Position numbers and translations under genes: made by a program | Origin: Sipunculus nudus | Taxonomy: Eukaryota > Annelida > Sipuncula > Golfingiida > Sipunculidae | Length of the DNA stretch: 64,000 nt | NCBI GenBank assembly: GCA_026874595.1 | Contig: CM049313.1 | Span: 22,936,008 to 23,000,007 of the forward strand | Reading direction: 5' to 3' | The notes under the pieces: model-generated | Told to the model about the DNA's origin: nothing | Seen by the model: the letters and a program-made list of their open reading frames with translations, nothing else | Database searches by the model: none | Shown: one piece after another, positions 11,074 through 20,125 of the stretch | How positions within the stretch are numbered: position 1 is the first letter of the stretch | Layout: the number at the start of each line of letters is the position of its first letter

Positions 11074-11475
11074 AAATGCGTCCTACTGTAGCAGAAACTT
11101 GAAAACAGACTATTTATAAGAAAACACGTAAGGGGAACAAATATTTATGATAATGGTAGGAGACATTCTATAAACGGTGCATTCCAACTGCTGGCACCTC
11201 AAGTTTCATTATTATGACAACAGCAAATAAATTAAACAGTGACACGCTGACACAACTGAACGTTAACTTAAGGCTATGAAATAGGAACTGCATCAACAAT
11301 AGTATAACAGGCTGAACAGGCCACTTGCTTAAATATCAAGGAAAGCTCTTGCAAAAAACAGAAACTACATAATCCAATAATGACATAGGGATAGCCTTCT
11401 TTGCCGCCAACTATGTCAATTGGAATAAAAGACCTTATATAGTATAAAAAGAACTGCTAATAAGTAAACACCCTT
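11074..11475 (-). other. 3' untranslated segment of TatD element copy 1
   Basis: About 400 bp between the TatD stop and the polypurine tract contain no open frame of note. Short matches to the equivalent region of the second element are visible (CTATTTA near 11110 and a GAACGTTAACTTAAGG segment near 11261 compared with CATTAACTTGAACCCC near 62808), supporting common descent of the 3' end. Confidence 0.5.
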
Positions 11476-12924
11476 TCAAAAATGGCCATACAGACTTGAG
11501 GCATTGCTGTTGCACTGGGCAATAAGCTCTGAGACTGAACATGAGCGAAGTGAGGCAACCTTAGAAGCTGTTGGTGAGATGTCCCAAGGAGAAGCTGCCA
11601 GATAAGGGCAGTCCGATTCGAGCAGGATTCGGTTCTCAGGTACATGCATAACCGCCGATTGTGTAGACTGCTTCCTGAAAATTGTCCCCGTAAAACCAAA
11701 ATAACAATTTGGCAAGGCTCTTGCCCACTCTTGTAATTCTAACTCATCCCCCGAAAAGCAATGGCGGTGAATTTTGGCACTAGCTAGTTCCTTGTCCTTG
11801 ATGAGCTGCAGTGTGCGTCCTGCAGCCATCCCTGTCCCTGGGTCACGACAATGTAGGATCAATACGGGCACGTTATGGTGTTGTTTAAATAGGTCAAACG
11901 CCTTTCCCAAGAATTCTGTTTGTGCTGTTTGGGACTCCTTGCTGGTTTTAGTGTGCTCTTATCCGAGCTCCCCAAATGCAATACATTCTGGTGTTGCTAG
12001 CAACTCGTCCAATTCCCTGATTCTCACATCAACTTCGGATACCTTTCTTATGCAACGCGGATGTAATCCAAATGCGACTTTGACCCTTGGGTCCTGGGCG
12101 ACTTGCCGGTAAGGTGCCCAATGACTGGGATATACAAAATTTGCCACAGCACCTAGCAACTTTATATGTGAGGACTTGGGTATGTATTCGGACAGTGAAT
12201 TGAGCCTTTCGTGTTTGAAGAGCATATCAAGGTGGCAATGGGAGTCAATCAATGCCAAGTCCTTATTGAGCAAGCAAACCTGTTGCTGAACTGACTCTGG
12301 TAAATCCTGTAGGATCCTAAGCAAAGCTTCCGGGTGCAATATACAAGCAACAGCATTAGGGGGGCGCGTATCTAAGGTCTCATATGTCACCCAAGCATGT
12401 GTCTCTGACAGCTCCCGCAGCCTTTTTTCCTCACTGTTGGAAAATCCACCTGAACCTTGTCCCTCAACATACTTTTTCTCTTCTTTCACCCAATCAAGTA
12501 AGCCAGCTGGTGTGCCCTGACCGGTCTCCTCTGCGAGTAGCACTATTAGTTCTTTGGCCCACTTGGTCCATTCTTTCTCCGCTCCTGGTTTTAAGTTTCC
12601 TTCACCCCCACGGGAGTGAAACTTGTCAATGGCATTTTGACACCCCTCCTGCTGCCGACAGGTCCAGCATGCTGTCTCAATCTTTAACCACCAGGGCAAG
12701 TGATTACAGATAACATGTCTCCCAAGATGTTTGGTAACAGTCTTGCATAATGGACAGGTCTTTGAGCGCCATCTTGGCCTTTTGGGGACCTGGCCATGAC
12801 TACTGTGAGAATCTTGAGTCTGGTTCACTAGAATGTTTCTCATGTCTGTCATTTCTGACGGATTATCAGCTGGTGAATCTTCTTCATAGTCAGGAACAAA
12901 TGCTGCTTCTGACAAGGGGTCCAT
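11476..12924 (-). pseudogene. Zinc-finger/TatD-family metallohydrolase ORF of the LTR element (one stop codon)
   Basis: 483 codons including the stop in one frame from ATG at 12924, broken only by TAA at codon 322. TatD proteins are metal-dependent hydrolases with a TIM-barrel fold; several are DNA exonucleases. The family's ligand motifs are all visible: HxH in LIDSHCHLDML (H229, H231), E319 in IAFGELG, H358 in LILHCRD, H388 in HRHCFSG and D438 in LLESDCPYL. The N-terminal part carries a C2H2-like cluster (C57, C60, H66, H70, H75) and a second Cys group (C86, C89, C95), then a linker to about residue 222. The gene lies 136 bp after the integrase stop, inside the LTRs. A TTTCATTTAGTCTTTAG sequence just upstream resembles a 3' splice site. 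The stop replaces what is a Leu codon in the second copy, so this copy is probably dead. Role in the element is unknown. Confidence 0.9.
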
Positions 12925-12960
12925 TGTCTGGAACCTAAAGACTAAATGAAACAGTTAGCC
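12925..12960 (-). promoter_or_regulatory. Candidate 3' splice site before the TatD start codon
   Basis: On the minus strand the sequence AACTGTTTCATTTAGTCTTTAG precedes GTTCCAGACA and the ATG at 12924. It has a pyrimidine-leaning tract ending in AG. A GTAAGT donor-like sequence lies in the 5' LTR (minus strand, 18914-18909). Together these could produce a spliced subgenomic mRNA for TatD, as env is expressed in retroviruses. This is inference from motifs only. Confidence 0.35.
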
Positions 12961-13059
12961 CTTGGCCTCTTTAAACATCTCTTCTTAACTAAGTTAGTTT
13001 TGAATTTGCAACTCAGGCAGCTCCATAATCTAGTTGACTTAAGTAGGTTACTCCATCAA

Positions 13060-15872
13060 TCATTCTGTATAATCCTTCAGGTACTTTGGTTTTCGCACCT
13101 TCCTCCCTTTTGACGTTCTCGTTAAAGGCTTGGAGTCATCCAGTTGTTCATTTGCTGCCTGTGTTGTCGTATCTGGGATGTCATTTGTGTTCTGCTGAGT
13201 TAGTTCTGGTGCTTGGAAAGAACTGATGTCCGTCTCTGCAACGCTTTCTGATGGGCCGGGAGAGCTTGGTTCAGCATGGCCGTCCACAGCAATCCCGGTG
13301 TCATCAGACTCTACTGCAGCCCATAGACGATTCCTTGCTCGCCGCAACAGGATAGGCACATTTCTATCATCACATAACTTTAAGTTATCATGATGGATGA
13401 ACTTTTCTCTCTTTCTAGTCAGGATTTTGTACTCTGGGTGCCTACTTTGTGTTACCAGAAACGGTCCCTTCCAAATCACCTGTAACTTTGGGCTCTGTCG
13501 CCTTTTGGGAGCTTTGTTCATGAGATACACCAAGTCACCTGGTTCGAACAGCTCTACCTTTGCCCTGAGATCGTAATCTTTCTTTTGGTAAGATAGACTG
13601 GCCTTCAAATGCTTCCTGACTTGCTGTTGAGTTTTCTCCAAGCGATTCCTCAGATCTTGGACACATTTGTTGGGCGTGACACGTTGGGTAACCTGTTTGG
13701 CTGTCCCCATCACTAAGTCTGCTGGTAATATGACCTCGCGCCCTAACATGATTTCATTGGGTGTGTAACCGGTGGTCCTATTAACCGTAGAATGGAGAGC
13801 CATGGTCAGCAGAGGTAAGTCCCTATCCCACGTGCGAATGTCATTCTCCAGGTAGCAACGGATCATCTGCAGGACTGTCCGATTCTGACGTTCGACCTGC
13901 CCATTAGAAGCAGGATGATACGGCGTTGTCCTGGTTTTAGCTATCCCTAGAACCTGACACAAGGTAGAGAACAAGTTGGACTCGAAGTTTTGTCCTTGGT
14001 CAGAGTGGATTTCTATCGGACATCCAAAGGTAGTAAAAAACCCATCACAAGCCTTTCTGCAACAACACCAGCTGATTGTTCCGGGATAGCAAAACATTCT
14101 AGCCACTTCGAAAACTGGTCAAAGACCATGAGTATATATCTGTTTCCATTTGTACTCTCTGTGAATGGCCCGAGGATGTCTATATGGATTCTCTCAATTG
14201 GGAATCCGGCTTGATACATCCCCAGTCCTGCCTTTGCTTTCTTTGGTGGTTTTTTGTTCCTACTACAAGTGTCTCAAGTTTTGACGTATGATTCAGCATC
14301 TCTGGCCATATGATACCAGTGGAAAGAGCTCTGGAGACGATGGAGAGTTTTGTCCCGTCCTAAATGCCCAGATATCTTCAAGTCATGACAATATTCTAAT
14401 ACCTCTCTTCGGAGTACAGCCGGCACAACTAGGCATATACGGAATGCAGGGTCTGTCTCCTTGGCTTCCTTGAGATACAACACTTCATCTTTCATCTCCA
14501 ACTGCTGTCTCTGTAGCCATAGGTGTTTCGTTGCTGGACTTTGGATGAACAACTCACTTTGGACCGGGTCCTTACCCTTTAACCATGACAGTACGGGGCC
14601 TATGTCTGGATCTTCCCTTTGCAACTTGCTGATGGTTGAATTGGAGTAAATGCTTGCCCAGTTACTGATTTCAGCTCCGTCACTCAGAGTAGTTTCACCA
14701 CTAGAATCATCTTCAGGTCCTAGTTCATCGTTGGAAGAACCTGTAACTGAGGTTTGTGCCGGTGGAAGCACACAGGCCGCCTCAGCATTCCCCTCTGCCA
14801 GGCCCAGTCCAACTGACCTGACACAAAGTGGCTCTGGTGAGATGATTTCTACTAACTCCACTGCTGACCCAATCGGCTGGTCGCGTCTAACTGATATGTT
14901 TCTGTTGGTGTCATTTATGGCTTCCAAATATCCAAGCTGATTGGTCACAGCGTTTGCAAGCAGTAAGCCATTCACATCACCCTTGGGTTCTATAATTGGT
15001 AGCAACGACCTTGTGTTTGGTGGAAAAACTGCTGATTTCTCTGCAACAACCGTAGACACTACACAAGACATGTCCTTTGAATTCTTTCTCAAGGAACCCG
15101 TGATGCAGTCATCAAGTATATTTATTTTGCAATTTGCAAAATCAACGACGCACCTATTGTCAATCAGAAAGTCCAAACCAAGCAGGATTGGGTCGGTTAC
15201 CTTGGCTACATAGGCGTCACATGAATAGATGTTCGAACCCAGTTTCATATTTAGTCGTGAAACCTTCTGGGCAGGTATGCATGCATCCGGTTCGCCTATC
15301 CCGCGAAGTACAGCAGTACCGACTACTTCAATTTCTCCTGGTAGGGAATCTCGTAATACCTCACTGATGACTGTGACCTGTGCTGCACTGTCCACTATGG
15401 CATTCGTCGCTATACCATTAATTTGCACTGGGACAGCAAAACTTAGACCTTCAGTCTTTCGGATGAGAGCTTCTTGTTCAGAATGCTTGACATTAATATT
15501 CTCACCTTCTGTTAACTCTCTATCTTGGGAATCCGTACCTATGAGCTCAACAAGCTTCTTAAGAGTATCCCCACCAAATTGCTTTGTCGACTGGCCCGTT
15601 TCATAAGAAATGGCATCTGCATGACTAACCTCCGTGATGGAATGTGGTGTAGCTCTTGAGGATATGGGCACTGAGGCTGATGAACCAATGTCAGATGTCA
15701 AAGTATATCCATGAGTGCTATCTTTGACCGAGTCATTAATCATTTGCACTTGTTGTTGATTTATTGTTAATGGTGTTGTTGTTAATGGTGGACCCCCCTC
15801 GGGTTTAGGTTGGCCTCGATCAGTAAACGGGGTGGACCTTTGGCCTGCAGAGTCACCCCTTATTCTTTTAAA
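13060..15872 (-). pseudogene. pol of TatD element copy 1: protease joined to integrase, RT/RNase H missing
   Basis: The frame opens at the frameshift site (15872) and continues to a TGA at 14274. It carries a retropepsin with VDSAAQVT (active Asp about 120 residues after Met 15749) and ILLGLDFL. After an acidic linker it passes straight into the integrase N-terminus (STISKLQREDPDIG, then H..H of the HHCC finger). About 550-600 residues of RT and RNase H normally found between them are absent, yet the frame stays open. The TGA at 14274 falls at the first Cys of the HHCC finger. The catalytic core follows: D in HIDILGPF, D in EIHSDQGQ and E in NGQVERQN, with exactly 35 residues between the last two. 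A one-base loss in a T run near 14035 shifts the frame. The C-terminus ends at 13060. Confidence 0.9.
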
Positions 15873-17785
15873 GAATCACCTTCTGACGAATCTGGCTTTT
15901 TTGTGCCAAAAGGGCAATCTCTCTGGAAGTGCCCTTTCTGGTGACACCGGAAACATGATAAGCCTTGGGGAGATCTGGGCGGTGTACCTGGGGACTTTGA
16001 TCTCGGAGGTGTTCTAGACCTCAAGAGCTGTCTCATCATAATTTCCAGGTCTTCCATCCGCTGACTTATCTCTTTTTGGAAGTTTCGTTGTGTTGCCGAC
16101 TCCTTGGCCACTGCTGATGACCTCACATGATAATCAGACTCACCTTCCGGGTGGAGATCAGCATTGGCGAAACTGAGCTTTTTTATAGTGGCGTTACCTT
16201 GAAGTTTTCCATAAACTGCATTCCGATTATTGACTGCATTTGTAACATAACTAATGGCTTTGTGGACTCTTTTGGGGTTTTTGTCCATTGCCACCGCCGC
16301 TGCGCGCTTGTCCGCACAACCCTTCAGAAAGTGTTCAACACTTATTTGCTCAACCGTCTCCTCAAGAGCTCCTGGGAAACCATCCATTACTAAGAAATTG
16401 ATTCTCTGTCAAAATTCTTCCAGGGACTCACTGGCTTCCTGCTTTACATAGGGGAGACTCCGCCGTACGGTTATTGGCGCATCCTTCACTCAAAACCTTC
16501 TAGAGAGCTTTTCCTTAAGCATTCCATAATCGTTCCCTATGTGGAGTCCTCTCACATACTCAAGGGCCTTTCCGCTCAATGAATCTAGTAGCCTCTCGGC
16601 TGTCTTATGACTTGACCAATCATATCGACCAGCGTAGCGTTCCAGCTGATAAATAAAATCATGCCAAGACTTATCACCCGAAAATATCGGCAGTTTTGGT
16701 GGTAGGGGGCTTCTGCACCTAGACTGTCGTCCTCGATGGTACCTTTCCGGTGATGAAGAGCGGTCACTATCAGAACCACCGAAACTTTGTCTTTTATTGT
16801 AGCTCTGTCTGCTAGTCTGTCGTCCTCTCGAACGGCTACGAGAGACTGAACCTGTCCCCCGGTGCCTCCTATTCTTTCTGTATTTATGTTCCAAGTCATC
16901 ATCAGCGAGGAAACCATGTATGTGACCATCTCTAAATGTATCCCTCCGAGGGCCTGTAACTGTAGAGTGAGATCCCCTTTCTTCACTTCGACAAGGTTGT
17001 CCATATTTCACATGACTAGGCTTGTCAAATCTTTCTGGGGAACTGGAGTAGGGGGAGCCACACCGGTTTCTGGTTTGATTATAACCTGGGGCAAAATACT
17101 GGTACTCTGGTGTGATAGGCTTCCTTTCATAGCTGCCATATGGAGGTCGCCTGAGGTGATCACGTTCCCGAGAATATGGTCTGTGAGATATTTCACTGAC
17201 GGATCTATGTGGCTCAATGGGTCCAAAAGCAGATTGGAATTGATGACAATTTCTGTTTTCAGCAGTTGGCCCAGCTCGCTCTGCGACAAACAGAGTCTGA
17301 TTCTGCCTGTCATGTACATTTCCTATAGCTTGATTAGCTTGTGCTGGCTCATCTGACCTCTGTTGGTAAATGCTGCTTTTTGGCAAAGCAGACATAATTT
17401 GATCAATTTTGTCATCAGGGTTCGGTTTTGGCATTTGACTGGCAGTCACAGTGCTGCCCCTATCCCATATACCAGCAGCATAAGAGTGCATACCATTTGA
17501 TCCAGAGCCATTATCTTTGTACAGATTGGGTTGAAAGACAGAGCTCTCTGACTGAAGACCTCTATGTCCCGGAGTATGCACAGGATTTATAATGATGGAA
17601 CCATCATGTATCAATTTTGCCCAGTCAGAAGCAGGGTAGTTGGTAACCTTCTCCAGGTCATGAATGCCAAAATCAGGTTTGACTTTGCGTATTGTAACAA
17701 TCGCTTGTGCGGAGTCACAGGTAAGAACAAATGGCAGCCAAGAAACAAGTTCTGGGACAGTTGCAGTGCACAAGTTCAATGCCAT
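15860..17785 (-). pseudogene. gag of TatD element copy 1 (two in-frame stops)
   Basis: One frame of about 640 codons from ATG at 17785 to TAA at 15860, interrupted by TGA at 16490 and TGA about 34 codons later near 16388. The first ~340 residues are low complexity and rich in Arg/Ser (RSRSRGR). A capsid-type region follows (LPIFSGDKSWHDFIYQLE, then LLDSLSGKALEYV), which is the pattern of retrotransposon Gag proteins. Near the C-terminus is one CCHC zinc knuckle, CFRCHQKGHFQRDC. It ends one codon after a -1 slippery heptamer. Gag would package the element RNA into particles; the stops make this copy defective. Confidence 0.88.
15866..15872 (-). promoter_or_regulatory. Programmed -1 frameshift heptamer T TTA AAA at the gag-pol junction
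   Basis: In the gag frame the minus strand reads TCT TTA AAA GAA TAA. The heptamer TTTAAAA fits X XXY YYZ and lies one codon before the gag stop. Shifting back one base enters the pol frame, which is open from 15872 through protease to 14274. Position, phase and motif all agree with the retroviral gag-pol strategy. I did not fold the downstream RNA for a stimulatory structure. Confidence 0.75.
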
Positions 17786-18860
17786 GATGGGTGAATAAAT
17801 TATCTGATATACTATTGATAATTAGAAAAAGAGTTTGATATCTCAAAGCATGCACAGTGCGGCTTAATAGCATGGGTAGATCTGCAGAGCTAACAGGCTG
17901 TTAAGCCGCAAGCAATGGGCAAAGTAATTTCAAAAAGTATAATAAACTGCAAATATTAATTGTTCACAGTTGTCAATTGGATTAACTACACAAATAACAA
18001 TGTAGTTATCAATTGCAGTGAACAAACAATGCAAATCTGGACCACAATTATAATGTAGGAGATGTTAAAAATACTGTAAGTGTAGTCAGAGTTGCCTATG
18101 GTCACATTGTAAAACTTTAAATAAACATCAGGGGCATGTGCATACACTTGCACATACACAGATATAATGATAATACACTAAGAAAGCTAGTGTATGAAGT
18201 CCTAAGCAACAACAAATTTTATGCTGTCATTTATCATGTCTATCTCTCTCTCTCTCTCTCTCTCTTTAAATTAGAAATTATTCAAATGTACTCAGTCCCA
18301 GCAACTAACTTGAAAAAAAAAATATCCAAGGATGTTCCCATATACAAGTGGGAAGATGAACAAAATATTCAATAAGCAGGTTTCTATGGGCCAGCAAAAT
18401 AGTCCTTGGTAGGAATTATACAAAGAAATTTGATTTCACTAAATGATGGATAATGCAAGAGAGACTGAGACCTTATAAATTATAGAATAAAAGGACTGTT
18501 GTGAGGTAGGCCGAATTGAGTATGGACGAATTTATCAGTAATCAAAGTCGTCACGGCTTCAGCACGCCACGAGTGACGTCAGATTCAATCGTGACCTACT
18601 ACAATCTGAATAGGGCTAAATGACACAGGTAAAATACTGACAACCTGTCAAGAATATATACAGGCTGCCGGAAAAATAACACAGAAGAACCTGTGTCTGC
18701 TGCTGCAGCAAGAATTTGCAACAGACACCGCGGACCACTTGGGGTAGGCCGAGATATAAAGGATGTTGCGAGCTGGTTACCGGCCGGATTCGGCCAGTAC
18801 GAACGAAATTGACAACCAAATGTTTATCGACCTCGTTTATAAAATTTAAGCCCGCCCTAT
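17786..18860 (-). other. Long 5' leader of TatD element copy 1
   Basis: About 1.1 kb between the primer-binding site and the gag start. It has no recognisable domain. It includes a TC microsatellite at 18240-18266. The part nearest the LTR (about 18520-18860) is less AT-rich than the rest and could hold packaging or transcription signals, but nothing specific can be named. Confidence 0.55.
18240..18266. repeat. (TC)n microsatellite
   Basis: About 13 consecutive TC dinucleotides within the leader of the LTR element. Confidence 0.9.
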
Positions 18861-18875
18861 CTAGACTCGCCGCCA
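18861..18875 (-). other. Candidate primer-binding site of TatD element copy 1
   Basis: Reading the minus strand out of the 5' LTR, the sequence after a 2-base gap is TGGCGGCGAGTCTAG. It begins with TGG, the complement of the tRNA 3'-CCA end, at the expected position. I do not assign the tRNA isotype. Confidence 0.65.
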
Positions 18876-18877
18876 GA

Positions 18878-19113
18878 TGTAGTAGTTCATATCTTACTCT
18901 ACTACAAAACTTACTCCTGAGAATGTCGGGTAAGTATCCTCAGCGTGGGAAGAAATAGTTGTCAGTCCTTCCCAGGGTACGATTCAATCAAGCCATGCGG
19001 TATTCTTCTTCCGAGGGGTCAAGGTCGGGGTCGTCTCCACCAAAACCCGGAGGTAGCTCTCGATCATCCCGGAGACCGCTGTCTACTGAGGCAGTCAACC
19101 AAAATCTACCACA
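18878..19113 (-). repeat. 5' LTR of TatD element copy 1
   Basis: 236 bp with TG...CA termini, about 2% different from its partner at 10821-11056. Because LTRs are identical at insertion, this suggests a fairly young insertion, in spite of the broken ORFs. Confidence 0.95.
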
Positions 19114-19315
19114 CTAATATGACTGACAGGGGGACAGTCGGATCGGGAGACTTTGCTTGATCTCCGAGTTTGAATCTGAGCCCGTCTTCTTATACGGAGT
19201 CGTAAGGGTTCTCTTTTTTAATTATATGCAAATTAAGCAACCTGGTTTGAATGGCGTGATGGCCGCAAGGAACGCCTTACAGGCCGAATTACTTGCTTTA
19301 AGAACTGATACTCCT

Positions 19316-19620
19316 AAGAGAAGCAAAGAAAGAGGGCCCTCGAAAGTTTAATTCAGGGAACAGACACTTTTTTATTTTTGCCTACCGGCTTATGAAAGTC
19401 TGTAATATTTGTTATGTTCCATCTGTTGTTGGAAATTGCCCGGGGAAACAAGAATGTTAGCCTGGTGGTTAGGCCCTCAAAGGATTTAATGAGAAACCTG
19501 GAATGCGAATACAAGGCAAAGGGTTTCTCTGTGGTTTATGTTAGAGACAGGAGTCTTGTGTCCGAGAAGGAGACATGCAAAAGGTATACGGATTATCTTT
19601 GTCTTTTAAAAGAAAACTAG
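19316..19620 (+). pseudogene. RecQ-like helicase N-terminal fragment
   Basis: The plus strand encodes, after an upstream stop, LESLIQGTDTFLFLPTGL, then TGA, then KSVIFVMFHLLLEIARG and NVSLVVRPSKDLM. This matches the order of RecQ-type motif I (LPTGxGKS, ATP-binding loop) and motif Ia (VVSPLxxLM). The TGA replaces the Gly of the Walker A loop. The open frame then continues to a TAG at 19618-19620 without reaching the DExH box, so the copy is truncated. It lies next to the LTR element and may be part of another mobile unit or a retroposed piece. RecQ rather than another SF2 helicase is my best reading, not certain. Confidence 0.5.
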
Positions 19621-19677
19621 ACTACTTGTTGACGCGATTAATTCACCGGCATGAAAACATTGAAACCGTTGGCAACC

Positions 19678-19850
19678 CGGGTTCGATCACCGGCGTGGCT
19701 ATATGAGAGTGCGTGGCAGTTACCCGTCAAAGGCTGCTGGTTTTCTCCCGTTTCCTCCGCCTATAAACATTACCGAACAGCACAACCTGAGCCATCAAGA
19801 GGCCTCGATTAATTATAAAAACTCTTTGTACAATCCGTTTAATTAGTCGA
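19678..19850 (+). mobile_element. tRNA-derived SINE (family B), 5'-truncated
   Basis: Starts within the B box (AACCCGGGTTCGATCACCGG) and follows the family B body (GTGGCTATATGAGAGTG, GGTTTTCTCCCG, CTTTGTACAATCCG). It lies tail-to-tail with the next SINE. Confidence 0.65.
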
Positions 19851-19912
19851 AATTGAACGTTATTATTATTATTTTTAATTTATCTAAGTTGTTATAAACT
19901 TTATTTATTTTA

Positions 19913-20125
19913 CATGGATTGTACAACAAGTTATAATAACTAATACGAGGCACTCTCCATGGCTCGGATGTTGGCGCTCGGTAGTTGGTAAGGGTGGAGG
20001 AGCCGGAGAAAACCACCGACCTCGGACGGGCAACTACAACCCATTCTCATAGCCACGCCTGGAATCGAACCCGGGTCTCCAGCGGAGAAGGCCGAGCATT
20101 TTACCACTCAGCTGTCAAGGTCCCT
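19913..20125 (-). mobile_element. tRNA-derived SINE (family B), best-preserved copy
   Basis: On the minus strand the head reads CAGCTGAGTGGTAAAATGCT, an A-box-like start, then CCCGGGTTCGATTCC, a strong B box. The body follows to CATCCGAGCCATGGAGAGTG and an end containing TTGTACAATCC. It is the reference for the decayed copies at 1786, 4316 and 19678. Confidence 0.82.

Larger units (their letters stand above)
10821..19113 (-). mobile_element. TatD-carrying Ty3/gypsy LTR retrotransposon (copy 1)
   Basis: The 8293-bp insertion is bounded by two 236-bp LTRs (10821-11056 and 18878-19113) that differ at about five positions. A 4-bp target duplication CTAA flanks it (10817-10820 and 19114-19117). 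On the minus strand the order is 5' LTR, primer-binding site, ~1-kb leader, gag, protease, integrase, zinc-finger/TatD ORF, polypurine tract, 3' LTR. Reverse transcriptase and RNase H are absent, so this copy is non-autonomous. Single-codon stops and a homopolymer frameshift inactivate the remaining genes. A related copy begins at 62445. The extra ORF sits where retroviruses carry env. Confidence 0.93.

Noticed and set aside
12384-12938. Plus-strand open frames opposite TatD
   Set aside because: Antisense shadows of the zinc-finger/TatD ORF, without motifs of their own.
14288-15606. Plus-strand open frames of 60-125 codons
   Set aside because: They are antisense to the clear protease/integrase coding frame.
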